The notes under the pieces were generated by a model. It searched no databases and was not told the DNA's origin. It saw only the letters and a list, made by a program, of their open reading frames with translations. Of a stretch of 64,000 nucleotides of DNA, positions 9,100-18,137 are shown in pieces; the stretch's first letter is position 1; each line of letters begins with the position of its first letter. Where the stretch lies: positions 840,501 through 904,500 of the forward strand of contig NZ_CP104007.1 in assembly GCF_029201545.1 (NCBI RefSeq). Direction: 5' to 3'. The translations under genes and the position numbers were made by a program. Source of the DNA: Devosia sp. FJ2-5-3. Lineage in GTDB: Bacteria > Pseudomonadota > Alphaproteobacteria > Rhizobiales > Devosiaceae.

Positions 9100-10836
9100 T
9101 CATTCTACGCTTTCGCTGGGAGGGTCGTTTTCCCATTTCGTGGGAATGATGCCAAGCATGGGCCCGATCCGGGCGATGATGCGGCCTGTCATGTCGCCTG
9201 CATTGTACGCGGCGGTGCGCCCGGTTCCAGGCCGCTCGGGGCGAGGTTCGTCGACCATGACGATCATCGCATAGCGGGGAGCATCCAGCGGGAAGGCCGA
9301 GGAAAAAAAGGTCGTGACTTTCTCGTTGGAATATCGACCGCCGACGACCTTCTCTGCGGTCCCCGTCTTGCCCCCGACGCGGTAGCCGTCGGCCAGCTTG
9401 TCGGCACGGCGGGCGGAGCCCTCGAGGGCATTGAGACGGAGGAGGTACCGCATCTGTTCGCTAGTTGTGCCGCTGATGACCCGCCTGACTGTTTGCTGCC
9501 CGTCATCTTCGGCTAGCCTCAGCAATGTAGGGGTAAGCAGATGCCCGCCATTGACCAGCGCGGCAGTGGCCGAGAGCATCTGGATAGGCGTCACGCTCAG
9601 GCCGTGGCCAAAGGACACGGTGGCCGCTGCGACACTTGAGAGCTTTTTTGGGACAACAGAAGCGGTGACCTCGGGCAGTTCGATCCGCGGCATGTCGTCA
9701 AAGCCCATGCGGGACAGGAACTGCCGGAACGCGTCGGCGCCCATTTTCTCGGCAATACGCACGGTCCCGATGTTCGAGGAATAGGTGAACACCTCGGGGA
9801 TGGAGAGGTGACGATATTTTCCGTAATAGTCGGAGATCGTGTGCCGTCCGAACCGTACCGGCGTGCTGGCGTCTACCTTGTCCGTCAGTCTTATCGCGCC
9901 GGCATCGAGGGCCCCGGCGATGGTGATTGGCTTGAAGATGGACGCAGGCTCGAATTTTGCCGCTGTCATGCGGTTGAACCGGCCATCCTTAAGCATCGTC
10001 GTCGGGTCATTGGGGTCAAAATCCGGCAAGGACGCCAAGGCCAGCAATTCCCCGGTTTGCACGTCGATGATGGATCCGGCTGCGGCGGCCGCCTGATAGC
10101 GCGTCAGAGCATCCCTCAGTTCTGAATGCAGTACGTGCTGGACACGCATGTCGATGGAGAGGCGGACCGGCTTGAGTGCGGTATCGTGGGCAAGTCCCAA
10201 TTGGTGCAAGAGGGCGAGGTCGCCATTCTTGTCGAGGTAATGCTCGATGCCGGCTATTCCGCGGTTGTCGATGTCGACCGCGCCAAGAATATGGGACGCC
10301 TGACTGAAACCGGGATAGAACCGCTTCGTCTCGGACAAAAAGTCGATACCAGGTATGCCCAGCCGCATGATGTCGGACTGGATATTCGGTGTGAGCTCAC
10401 GCGCAATCCATGCGAAACCACTGTTCCCCGAGAGGCGGCTGTGCAGCCGATCGAGATCGAGTTGCGGCAAGACAGAGTGGATGGCCGAAGCGGCTTCGGC
10501 AACATCCACGATGTTTCGCGGTTCAGCAAAAAGGGAAGGCACCCTGATGTCCAGCGCCATTGCAACCCCATTTCGGTCCACAATGGTTGGGCGCGAGGCA
10601 AGGGTGGAATTGAGCACCCGGCCGTCGATGGATCGCGTCGTATCCAAGGAGCCAAACCACACCAATCGAGCTGCGACGAGCAGGAAGCCCATGGAGACGA
10701 GCCAGAATGCCCATTTGGCGCGCCGTGTCGTCGTGTCGCGATTACGTTTTCGGCCGCCAGAGAGATGAATGACGCGATGTTGGGAGCAGAGTTTTGATCC
10801 GGGTGCCACCGACGGTTGGTACCGCGTCGATTGCAT
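9100..10836 (-). CDS. Class B penicillin-binding protein (FtsI/PBP2-like transpeptidase)
   Basis: A bitopic peptidoglycan transpeptidase. From the ATG at 10836 it has 578 residues: a basic N-terminus, one membrane anchor (about 41-61, WAFWLVSMGFLLVAARLVWF), a PBP dimerisation domain, and the complete catalytic set SIFK (299-302), SSN (353-355) and KTGT (490-493). An upstream in-frame ATG at 10905 lies three bases from the 14-bp palindrome and has no ribosome site, so the later start is preferred, though not certain. The gene is not in a division cluster. It stands alone, divergent from a MarR regulator and convergent with the RraA gene, suggesting an inducible accessory FtsI paralogue, perhaps tied to beta-lactam or envelope stress. 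Confidence 0.9.
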   Translation of the reverse strand: MQSTRYQPSVAPGSKLCSQHRVIHLSGGRKRNRDTTTRRAKWAFWLVSMGFLLVAARLVWFGSLDTTRSIDGRVLNSTLASRPTIVDRNGVAMALDIRVPSLFAEPRNIVDVAEAASAIHSVLPQLDLDRLHSRLSGNSGFAWIARELTPNIQSDIMRLGIPGIDFLSETKRFYPGFSQASHILGAVDIDNRGIAGIEHYLDKNGDLALLHQLGLAHDTALKPVRLSIDMRVQHVLHSELRDALTRYQAAAAAGSIIDVQTGELLALASLPDFDPNDPTTMLKDGRFNRMTAAKFEPASIFKPITIAGALDAGAIRLTDKVDASTPVRFGRHTISDYYGKYRHLSIPEVFTYSSNIGTVRIAEKMGADAFRQFLSRMGFDDMPRIELPEVTASVVPKKLSSVAAATVSFGHGLSVTPIQMLSATAALVNGGHLLTPTLLRLAEDDGQQTVRRVISGTTSEQMRYLLRLNALEGSARRADKLADGYRVGGKTGTAEKVVGGRYSNEKVTTFFSSAFPLDAPRYAMIVMVDEPRPERPGTGRTAAYNAGDMTGRIIARIGPMLGIIPTKWENDPPSESVE

Positions 10837-10908
10837 CTGCTCGCTCAAATCTTCACAGTCTCCAGCACGCGCAGCCCCAGGCATGCGCCTGTATCGGGTT
10901 GCCATATA

Positions 10909-10922
10909 ATCAGTATACTGAT
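10909..10922. promoter_or_regulatory. Perfect 14-bp palindrome, candidate MarR operator
   Basis: ATCAGTATACTGAT is exactly self-complementary and contains TATACT, a good -10 element, on both strands. It lies in the narrow gap between the divergent PBP and MarR genes, where a MarR dimer could shut both promoters at once. The MarR ATG at 10930 is only 8 bases from its right end, so the MarR message may be leaderless or nearly so. Confidence 0.6.
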
Positions 10923-10929
10923 CATCGGT

Positions 10930-11403
10930 ATGCTTGTCAATTTCGGGGTTGAGTTCTTGCCGGTCAGTTCATTGCCAGGCCATCTGGCGCGCCGCTTTCA
11001 TCAGCTCTCCACCGCGCTGTTCGACGTTGAGATGCAGCGGAGCGGGATCGACCTGACGCCTGTTCAATATGCTGCGCTCGCCGCCATTTTCGCCAAACCG
11101 GAAATCGATCAAGCCTCGCTGGCAGGCCTTATCGGATACGATCGAACGACCATAGGCGGCGTCGTGGACAGGTTGTGCGACAAGGGTTTTGTGGCCCGTA
11201 GCACCAATCCCGGCGATCGCAGGGCCAAAGTGCTCGTCTCCACACCGGCAGGGGCGGCAATCCTGGAACGCGCAAATGAAATTGTGCGGGCGGCACAGGA
11301 GCAACTCGTTGCCGGGCTTGATCGCTCTGAGAGGAAACAACTCGTTCAGCTGCTCGAGAAGGCCATCACAGCCTTGGGCGATGTCAGTCGCACGTCACGC
11401 TAA
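10930..11403 (+). CDS. MarR family transcriptional regulator
   Basis: The roughly 157-residue protein has the MarR winged helix: LTPVQYAALAAIF, QASLAGLIGYDRTTIGGVVD (recognition helix) and the wing GFVARSTNPGDRRAKVLVST. Dimerisation helices follow at both ends. The usual ligand is a small phenolic or antibiotic-like compound that releases DNA. The start is uncertain: ATG at 10930 has no clear ribosome site, and in-frame TTG codons follow at residues 10 and 15. It diverges from the penicillin-binding protein gene, with a perfect palindrome between them, which supports autoregulation plus control of the PBP. Confidence 0.93.
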   Translation: MLVNFGVEFLPVSSLPGHLARRFHQLSTALFDVEMQRSGIDLTPVQYAALAAIFAKPEIDQASLAGLIGYDRTTIGGVVDRLCDKGFVARSTNPGDRRAKVLVSTPAGAAILERANEIVRAAQEQLVAGLDRSERKQLVQLLEKAITALGDVSRTSR

Positions 11404-11481
11404 AGCGTTCCGAGGAAAAGTGGACGCCACTTTTCCTGTTCGGGAGCGTGACAAAGCAACGACTTAGAGTGATTTCATCGC
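11402..11481. repeat. Interspersed palindromic element (Hyphomicrobiales-type) after the MarR gene
   Basis: A block directly after the MarR stop holds a perfect 11-bp stem (AGGAAAAGTGG and CCACTTTTCCT, loop ACG, 11413-11437) flanked by AAAGCGTTCCG and GTTCGGGAGCGTGACAAAGC. As I recall, very similar palindromes are scattered between genes in many Rhizobiales genomes. It lies between two converging genes and may also work as a bidirectional terminator. Confidence 0.6.
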
Positions 11482-11503
11482 GTCAACGACGCGGTGAAGT
11501 CCT

Positions 11504-12994
11504 CTAGGCATCGAACGGGAAAACGCCAGCGCGAAGTCGGCGAAAGGGCAATGTCGCGATGTTGCTCGTGCATGGTCCAGGGGTGGAGACAGTGTAGGAC
11601 CCGCGCATGATCTTGTCATAGGCCCGCCGGTGCTGCACCGCGGCCTTGATGTCGATTGCCTTGAGACTTTCGGGAATGATTCCTTGGGAGCGCAACTGCC
11701 CGAGGTCTGCGGGAGCCATTTTGACGGAGCTGAGAAGAACGGTGACGCCGGCGACTTGGATCACCGCCGAAGGCCCCATATCGATATTGACGCCGCGCGA
11801 TGCCACGATGTGGCTGTTTCGGTCCTCGAGGACGTATTTTCCGTCACTGCGGCGCAAAAAAGTGCCCTCAACCTCCAGCGGGCCAGCGCCCAACTTGCTT
11901 CCTTTTCCGCCGATAGTGAGTTTTACGGTGTCACCGGGTTTGGCACTTGCCAGTGCTGCCACGGCTTCTGCATCGGCGATGGCCACGGCCGCATTGTCAA
12001 TGCCGTGACGAAGGAAGGCCCGGAGCACTGCAGTATCGTCTCCGGGCGCGCCCCCACCGATATTGTCCGATGGTTCTACGATAAGAAATGGACCACCCTC
12101 GTCGCTTTTCGATTTGATATCAAGAACCGCCGCATCGAGATCCCATTCGGGTGGCTGTCCAAGTTCGCGCATGTCGACCGCGAGTTGTTCGAGCCGGTCC
12201 AGTGCGTGTGCCGCCTCTTCGGCCGGTCCCGTGGTGACGACGGAGAAAGCCACGCCTGCAGACGGCACGTCGGAAAAGGAGTAGCCGCCGATAACATTGG
12301 CGACCCAGATGCCATTGTCCTCTGCCTCGATCTGTCGGGCCAGGGCTTCCAAATCCTTCATCGGGCTATCGGCTGTCCCCGTGCCCGGCGGCGCCCACAT
12401 AACCGGGGCATTGCGCGTGTACATGCGGGGCACGGCGCCCTCGTTCAAACACCGGGCCAAAAGGCGGGCGGACAGGACAGCCATATCGCGGCTGTCTGTG
12501 TGGGGATTTTCCCGATACGCGACCAGGCAATTCGCCCCCTCCGACATCAGCTCCGTGAAGTTGGCATGCAGGTCAAAAACACCAAATACGGGGAGGGTTT
12601 CCGCTCCAGGAACCGTTCGGATCATGCGTAACAAGTCGCCTTCCACATCCACGCTCTCGGTGGTCACGTGGGCCCCGTGCAAAGACAGCCAAATCCCGTC
12701 GAGCCGGCCGCGCGCCAGGCTGTCGCGCAACGTGTTCAGCAATTCCGCGGTGAACTGAACAAAGACCGAATGGTCTACCGGGCCGGCAGGCGCGGCTTGA
12801 TAGTCATTGGCGGGAATGACGGTCCAGCCGTGTTCATCAGCGACCTCCAGAAAGCCATCTATCGTTGAGGCATCTCCCCGGCGGGCGAGCAGCTCAGCAC
12901 CGCGCTTGATCGAGAAATCGTCCAAGGAAGTTCCCTGCTCAACGAAGGAATGCGTTTCGTGAAACAGAGCGGCGATCAGGATCGTCTTTGTCAT
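11504..12994 (-). CDS. M81 family metallopeptidase (MlrC-like), paralogue 1
   Basis: The 496-residue protein begins MTKTILIAALFHETHSF, a typical N-terminus for this family, so the ATG at 12994 is preferred over one 90 bases upstream. The metal site is D141-x-H143 (DLHAN) and H165 (NPHTD), spaced as in microcystinase C (MlrC), with a LHGAH loop at 105-109. A C-terminal MlrC domain contains DNIGGGAPGDDT (310-321). Known MlrC cleaves linear microcystin or tetrapeptide products; most homologues have unknown substrates. It is leftward and divergent from two rightward paralogues. It probably acts in the cytoplasm, since no signal peptide is visible. Confidence 0.88.
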   Translation of the reverse strand: MTKTILIAALFHETHSFVEQGTSLDDFSIKRGAELLARRGDASTIDGFLEVADEHGWTVIPANDYQAAPAGPVDHSVFVQFTAELLNTLRDSLARGRLDGIWLSLHGAHVTTESVDVEGDLLRMIRTVPGAETLPVFGVFDLHANFTELMSEGANCLVAYRENPHTDSRDMAVLSARLLARCLNEGAVPRMYTRNAPVMWAPPGTGTADSPMKDLEALARQIEAEDNGIWVANVIGGYSFSDVPSAGVAFSVVTTGPAEEAAHALDRLEQLAVDMRELGQPPEWDLDAAVLDIKSKSDEGGPFLIVEPSDNIGGGAPGDDTAVLRAFLRHGIDNAAVAIADAEAVAALASAKPGDTVKLTIGGKGSKLGAGPLEVEGTFLRRSDGKYVLEDRNSHIVASRGVNIDMGPSAVIQVAGVTVLLSSVKMAPADLGQLRSQGIIPESLKAIDIKAAVQHRRAYDKIMRGSYTVSTPGPCTSNIATLPFRRLRAGVFPFDA

Positions 12995-13103
12995 ACTGTG
13001 GCCCGCGTCGGTGGGAATGACCCGACGTGCAATTACGCACGCCGGGTCTTCTAATTGACTCTGTCTCGAATTAGTCATGAGCAAAATTCATGACGAACAG
13101 ACG

Positions 13104-13123
13104 CGCTTTCTACTAAGAAAGCG
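13104..13123. promoter_or_regulatory. Palindrome in the divergent M81 promoter region
   Basis: A perfect inverted repeat (CGCTTTCT, four-base spacer ACTA, AGAAAGCG) lies in the AT-rich 293-base gap between the leftward and rightward M81 genes. It could be an operator shared by both arms; no regulator gene is adjacent except the MarR gene about 2 kb away. Confidence 0.35.
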
Positions 13124-13182
13124 TCAGAAATATACACGAGATGGTCGAATACTACTTTAGAATATTGCCTTGGTTGTCGCTA

Positions 13183-13212
13183 TTGACAGTGACTTTGAAA
13201 GCCTACTTACAT
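13183..13212 (+). promoter_or_regulatory. Candidate sigma-70 promoter for the rightward M81 genes
   Basis: TTGACA at 13183-13188 and TTACAT at 13207-13212 are separated by 18 bases, within the most AT-rich part of the gap and 76 bases before the M81 start. The -35 is perfect and the -10 is moderate. Confidence 0.35.
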
Positions 13213-13287
13213 TTGTGCATTATCTGAACTTGCGCTTGTTTCGTTGGGTGGAACAATTGCTGATCGCTCAAGGCGGTGGGGAGAATT

Positions 13288-14754
13288 ATGCGGGTTTTTG
13301 CAGCGTCGCTGGCCACAGAAACAAATACCTTTTCGCCGATCTTTACCGATCGAAGCGGGTTCGAAACGGCCTTCTATTGCACGCCGGGAACGCATCCGGA
13401 CACACCCACCCTCTGTTCAGCGCCAATGGTCGCCGCGCGACGCCGGGCCGAGACGGATGGCTTTACGCTGATTGAAGGCACGGCGAGCTGGGCTGAGCCG
13501 GCCGGACTTATTTCGCAAGGGGCGTACGAAAGTCTGCGGGATGAAATTCTGGATCAGCTCAAGGCCGTAATGCCGGTCGACATCGTCGTCTATGGCCTCC
13601 ACGGTGCGATGGTGGCCCGGGGATATGATGATCCCGAAGGCGATCTCCTGGCGCGTACACGCGAGATCGTGGGTCCCGACGTCGTTATCGGCGCCGAGTT
13701 GGACATGCATCATCACTTGACGCGCAAGCGGGTGCAAAGCGCGGACATTCTCGTGGCCTTCAAGGAGTTTCCGCATACCGATTTTCTGGCGCGCGCCGAA
13801 GATCTTCTGGAGCTTTGTCTCCGTGCCGCTCGGGGTGAGATACAGCCGGTGACAGAGGTGTTCGACATGCGCTCTCTTGCTGCCAGCTTCATGACCAGCC
13901 GGGAGCCGGGGCGCAGTTTCGTCGACCGCCTCATGGCAATGGAAGGAAAGGACGGGATCCTTTCCATCTCGGTGACGCACGGCTTTACCCCGGCCGATGT
14001 GCCGGATGTCGGGTGCAAGGTGTTTGTCGTGGCTGATGGCGAGGCGAACCGGGGCAAGGCGAAGGCGCTGGCGGAAAAGCTCGGCCGTGAAATATTGGCT
14101 TGGCCTCCCGGATCATCCTCACCACCGCATTTCAAGCCCGCAGAGGCAATCGCCCAGGCGTTGCAGGAGCCTGGTCAGCCTATCGTTTTTGCGGACAGAT
14201 GGGACAGCCCCGGCGGCGGCGTTGCGGGCGATTCCTCGGTTATGGTGCGCGAATTGCTCGCACATCCCGAAATCCCTTCGGCCATCGGTGCATTGTGGGA
14301 TCCCGTCGCTGTTCAGTTTTGCCGGGCTGCCGGTGCAGGGGAAAAGATCCGCCTCCGGTTTTGCGGAAAAGTCTCTGAAACATCGGGTTCTCCCATCGAT
14401 GCGGACGTGCTCGTGAAAGCTGTAAGCGAGGATTTGCTGATCCCGTTCGAGCAGAGTTGGGTCTCTCTCGGGCCTGCTGCCGCGATCAGCATCGGCGCTG
14501 TCGATATTGTTCTCGTAACGGGGCGGGCGCAGACATTCAGCCCACCTGCTTTCACCAATCTTGGCATCGACCTTGCCCAGAAGAAGATCGTGGTCGTCAA
14601 ATCGTCCAACCATTTCTATGCCGCATTTTCCAAGATTGCGGCGGCGATTCACTACCTCGACTCCGGCGGACCCTTCCCGAGCGATCCTCGCAAGATCGCC
14701 TATACCAAGCTGGCGCGGCCGATCGCTCCGCTCGACCCAAATCCACTGCTCTAG
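13288..14754 (+). CDS. M81 family metallopeptidase (MlrC-like), paralogue 2
   Basis: The 488-residue protein starts at the ATG at 13288, which has GGGGAG a few bases upstream and the family-typical N-terminus MRVFAASLATETNTFSP. The predicted zinc ligands are D139-x-H141 (ELDMHHH) and H163 (FPHTD), again with the 2 and 24 residue spacing of MlrC; LHGAM is at 104-108 and the C-terminal domain has WDSPGGGVAGDSS. It is clearly diverged from the copies on either side, so the three are not a recent duplication. The gene is probably cytoplasmic. The next paralogue starts 245 bases further on. Confidence 0.88.
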   Translation: MRVFAASLATETNTFSPIFTDRSGFETAFYCTPGTHPDTPTLCSAPMVAARRRAETDGFTLIEGTASWAEPAGLISQGAYESLRDEILDQLKAVMPVDIVVYGLHGAMVARGYDDPEGDLLARTREIVGPDVVIGAELDMHHHLTRKRVQSADILVAFKEFPHTDFLARAEDLLELCLRAARGEIQPVTEVFDMRSLAASFMTSREPGRSFVDRLMAMEGKDGILSISVTHGFTPADVPDVGCKVFVVADGEANRGKAKALAEKLGREILAWPPGSSSPPHFKPAEAIAQALQEPGQPIVFADRWDSPGGGVAGDSSVMVRELLAHPEIPSAIGALWDPVAVQFCRAAGAGEKIRLRFCGKVSETSGSPIDADVLVKAVSEDLLIPFEQSWVSLGPAAAISIGAVDIVLVTGRAQTFSPPAFTNLGIDLAQKKIVVVKSSNHFYAAFSKIAAAIHYLDSGGPFPSDPRKIAYTKLARPIAPLDPNPLL

Positions 14755-14831
14755 CGGGGCCCGCAAAGTACTTTTGGGTAGGCGCTGGTCGAGGGGGGTG
14801 TCATGCTGAAGTTGTTTCTTGAGGTGGAACT

Positions 14832-14848
14832 TGGCGTCATTGACGCCA
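14832..14848. promoter_or_regulatory. 17-bp palindrome upstream of the third M81 gene
   Basis: TGGCGTCA, one T, TGACGCCA is a perfect inverted repeat about 150 bases before the M81 start at 15000 in an otherwise featureless 245-base gap. It has the form of a repressor site; no matching copy was noticed elsewhere in the window. Confidence 0.35.
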
Positions 14849-14999
14849 TTATTGGCCGTCCCTAGCCTGCGAATAAGGGAAGTTGGGGCGCCTGAGGGAA
14901 GGTGCCTCAACACTGCCGGCAGCACCGGCGTAATCTGATGATTTGGCTTGTTAGTCTGTGGGTCCTGCGGTTTGGTCGCTGGCCCGCGAGGGGAGACGC

Positions 15000-16529
15000 A
15001 TGCGCATCGCAATCATATACGTGGCGCAGGAAACAAACGACTTCAACCCTCTGCCGACCACGCTGCAGGACTATGAAGCCTTTGGCATTTTTGAAGGGCA
15101 GGCCGTCATCGACCGCATGCAGGGTGCCGGGCAGGTGGGCGGCTTTCTGCAGGTGGTGGCCGATTCAGGCCTGGATATCGAAATCGTGCCGATCATCCGG
15201 GCGTGGTCTTGCGCCGGTGGCCGGATTACGCGGGATGCATTCGATTATTTCCAGCACAAGATTGAAGACGGCCTGAGGGCAGCTGGGCCGCTGGACGGGT
15301 TGGCGCTGCAACTTCACGGCGCCTGCGCAGCCGATGGTATCGACGATGTCGAGGGTCAGCAGGCCGCACTTTGCCGGGCGATACTGGGCCCCAACGTACC
15401 CATCGTGCTCGGCATCGATCACCACGCCAATATCACGCGCAAGATTGTCGAAAACGTCGACGCCATCGTGGGGCACCGCACTCAACCCCACGACGTCTTC
15501 GATACCGGTGTGATCGGGACCGAGCTCTTGCTCGACATCATTGCCAATAAGCTCAGGCCCACCACGGCCTGGCGCAAGATACCGCTGGTTTCGCACCAGG
15601 AGAAATTCCTGACCGCCCATGGCCCGATGAAGAAATGGTTCGACCGTGCACGTGCCATGGAAGCGGATCCGAGGGTGCTGCAAGCCTCCAATTACCCGAT
15701 GCAGCCCTGGCTCGATGTGGAAGACGGCGGCTGGTCGACAATCGTCGTCACCAATGATGATCAGGCCCTTGCAGAGGAACTGGCCGATGAATTGGCGGAT
15801 CTCTGCTGGTCGTTGCGCGATGAATTCCAGGAGCGGGAGGCTGTGGATGTCGATGCGGCGGTCTTGATGGCCGATGCAGAGCCCGAGGGGCTCGTCGTGC
15901 TGTCAGACACCGGCGATACGGTCTTTGGTGGAGCGGCCGGCGACAGCAATGTGATCCTTGAAGCGGTTCTGCGCCTCGGCATCAAGAAGCCCATACTCAT
16001 CCCGATGATCTCGCCGGCTGCAGCTCGCACGCTGGCGGAGGCGGGGGAGGGCGCCAGCGTCACCATCGCGCTCGGTGGGGATGGAGCGCCAGAGTTTTTC
16101 TCTCCGATTGAAGTCACAGGCACTGTGCGCAAGGTCGGCGGAGGCGTGCTCAACATTGTCGAAGGGCACCATGGCGCAGTCGATCTGGGGATCGCAGTGA
16201 TCTTCGATATCGGCTCCGTGACGATGATGATCACAGAATTGCGGGGCCTCGCGGGCAATTTGCCCGAGCTCTACGAAGCCTTCGGAATCGATCCTCGAGA
16301 CTATGGGATTGCGGTGCTCAAGACCGCGTCCAACTTCCAGTATTTTTCCAAAATTGCCAGTTGCGTCATCCGGGCGGACACGCCCGGTCCTGGTCAATCG
16401 GACGTTTTTACCCTGCCGTGGAAGCGCATTCCGCGGCCGATCTACCCGCTCGATCCGGTCGATGACTGGCGGGCTGTGTCCTCGATGCCAGGTGGAGGGG
16501 GCCCCTCGCGAACGCATCGAACTGTCTAG
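15000..16529 (+). CDS. M81 family metallopeptidase (MlrC-like), paralogue 3
   Basis: The 509-residue protein starts at the ATG at 15000 behind GAGGGGAG, with the N-terminus MRIAIIYVAQETNDFNP. Metal ligands D140-x-H142 (GIDHHAN) and H164 (QPHDV) keep the MlrC spacing, but the usual HTD is HDV here. A C-terminal domain contains SDTGDTVFGGAAGDSN. The gene is only 40 bases upstream of the peptide-binding protein gene, so it may be co-transcribed with the ABC importer, and this suggests it processes what that importer brings in. No signal peptide is seen. Confidence 0.88.
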   Translation: MRIAIIYVAQETNDFNPLPTTLQDYEAFGIFEGQAVIDRMQGAGQVGGFLQVVADSGLDIEIVPIIRAWSCAGGRITRDAFDYFQHKIEDGLRAAGPLDGLALQLHGACAADGIDDVEGQQAALCRAILGPNVPIVLGIDHHANITRKIVENVDAIVGHRTQPHDVFDTGVIGTELLLDIIANKLRPTTAWRKIPLVSHQEKFLTAHGPMKKWFDRARAMEADPRVLQASNYPMQPWLDVEDGGWSTIVVTNDDQALAEELADELADLCWSLRDEFQEREAVDVDAAVLMADAEPEGLVVLSDTGDTVFGGAAGDSNVILEAVLRLGIKKPILIPMISPAAARTLAEAGEGASVTIALGGDGAPEFFSPIEVTGTVRKVGGGVLNIVEGHHGAVDLGIAVIFDIGSVTMMITELRGLAGNLPELYEAFGIDPRDYGIAVLKTASNFQYFSKIASCVIRADTPGPGQSDVFTLPWKRIPRPIYPLDPVDDWRAVSSMPGGGGPSRTHRTV

Positions 16530-16569
16530 TCGTTACGTGCCTCATTTCGAAAAACAGGGAGACACTAAA

Positions 16570-18135
16570 GTGAAGAACAGACTGTTCAGGCCGCTCAGAG
16601 TGCTGGGAGCCGCATTACTCACCGCCACTATGCCATTGGCAATCTCGGTTGGCCTGGCGCCAAATACTGCCATTGCGCAGGAACTCAAGGGCGGCGCGCT
16701 CAAAGTCGCCGTCCTTGCCGACATGACGAACTTTGATCCGCAGCAGTTTTCAACCGTCAATTTCTTTCTGATCAAGAACCTTTACGACAGTCTCGTCGAA
16801 TACACCCCGGATGGACAGGCGATCCCCAGCCTCGCGACGGAATGGACGATCGCCGAGGACAGCACATCCGTTCTGGTGAAATTGCGTGACGACGTTACTT
16901 TCGGCGCGAGCGGAAACCCCTTCACCTCCGAAGACGTCGCGGCGACCTTGGTGAAAGCCTCCGATCCTGCGCGGGGCAAGAACGTTTACGCCACCATGGC
17001 GATCGTCAAGGACTGGGAAACCCCTGACGCACACTCGGTGAAGATCAATTTCAACGCTCCTGTTCCCGAGCGGCAGATTCTCGATCTCCTGCAGTTCATG
17101 ATCCCAATCGAGGCGGCCGGAATCGACACTGTCGAGGACATCCCGGCCGGCACGGGCGCCTATGTGCTGGACAATCGCGCGGTCGGCCAGTCAATCGTTC
17201 TCAAGAAGAACCCCAATTACTGGCGCGCGGGCGAGCCGACGCTCGACACGCTCGAATTCACCATTTTCAGCGATGACGCTTCCGCCTCGGCGGCGCTGGA
17301 ATCCGGGGCGGCCGACGTGGTCTACGGTGGAACGGCGCGCAGCGCAGTGCGCCTCGAAGCGGCCGGCTATCAGGTCCTGCGTGGGCCCGGCCCGCTGACA
17401 CAGGTCTTCCGCATCAATGCGACCCGTGAGCCGTTCACCAATGAGAAGTTCCGCCAGGCATTCAGCTATCTGATGGATCGCGAGGGCATTCTCAAGGTTG
17501 GCTATGCAGGCCTTGGCGAGGTCGTGGCCCTTCCGTGGGCGCCGGCCAGCCCGGCGTTCGACGCCAGCTACACTGAGAAATTGGCCTTCAACATCGACCA
17601 GGCAAAGGTTCTCCTGGGAGAGAGCGGGCTGACGCCCGAGCAGCAGAGCGACTGGAAACTGCTGACCTATGGCACTGATCAGGCTGCTGTAACGATCAGC
17701 CAGATTCTGCAGAGTACGTTGAGCGAAGCCGGCATCAATATCGAACTCGATATCCGCCAGGGCTCTGAATATATCGATGCGCAGTTGGCTGGTGACTTCC
17801 AGGCCACTTTCGGTGCCGTGGGTAATATCCAGAAGTTCCCGTCCCGTGTCGCCACCAATTCGATCTATCGGGTCGTCAACAATCCGGTGCTCAAGGACCC
17901 TCATCCCTTCCCGGAATATGTGGAGGCCATCAAGCGGGTCGAGAGCACATCCGGCCCAGCAGACGCCGTGCAGGCCGCCTATGACAATCTCAACGAAGTG
18001 TTGGTGAAGGCCGCCTTCGCAATCCCAACCAATACCTACGACACCGGATTGATCGTGGCCTCCCCCAATCTCGATGGGTTCACACTCGACATGGATAACC
18101 TTTTGGTCGCGCGTACTCTCGGCTTCAAGGAATAG
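16570..18135 (+). CDS. Peptide/nickel-type ABC transporter substrate-binding protein (family 5)
   Basis: The 521-residue precursor starts at the GTG at 16570, with GGGAG about ten bases upstream, followed by a clear signal peptide that ends around AIAQ (residue 37). The mature part has the family 5 landmarks: an early DPQQFSTVNFFLIKNLYDSL segment, VTFGASGNPFTSEDVAATL, and the hinge FRQAFSYLMDREGIL. These proteins deliver di- and oligopeptides, but also sugars and other compounds, to Dpp/Opp-type permeases. The ATPase gene follows after only two bases. Proximity to three M81 peptidase homologues favours a peptide-like ligand. Confidence 0.9.
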   Translation: MKNRLFRPLRVLGAALLTATMPLAISVGLAPNTAIAQELKGGALKVAVLADMTNFDPQQFSTVNFFLIKNLYDSLVEYTPDGQAIPSLATEWTIAEDSTSVLVKLRDDVTFGASGNPFTSEDVAATLVKASDPARGKNVYATMAIVKDWETPDAHSVKINFNAPVPERQILDLLQFMIPIEAAGIDTVEDIPAGTGAYVLDNRAVGQSIVLKKNPNYWRAGEPTLDTLEFTIFSDDASASAALESGAADVVYGGTARSAVRLEAAGYQVLRGPGPLTQVFRINATREPFTNEKFRQAFSYLMDREGILKVGYAGLGEVVALPWAPASPAFDASYTEKLAFNIDQAKVLLGESGLTPEQQSDWKLLTYGTDQAAVTISQILQSTLSEAGINIELDIRQGSEYIDAQLAGDFQATFGAVGNIQKFPSRVATNSIYRVVNNPVLKDPHPFPEYVEAIKRVESTSGPADAVQAAYDNLNEVLVKAAFAIPTNTYDTGLIVASPNLDGFTLDMDNLLVARTLGFKE

Positions 18136-18137
18136 AC

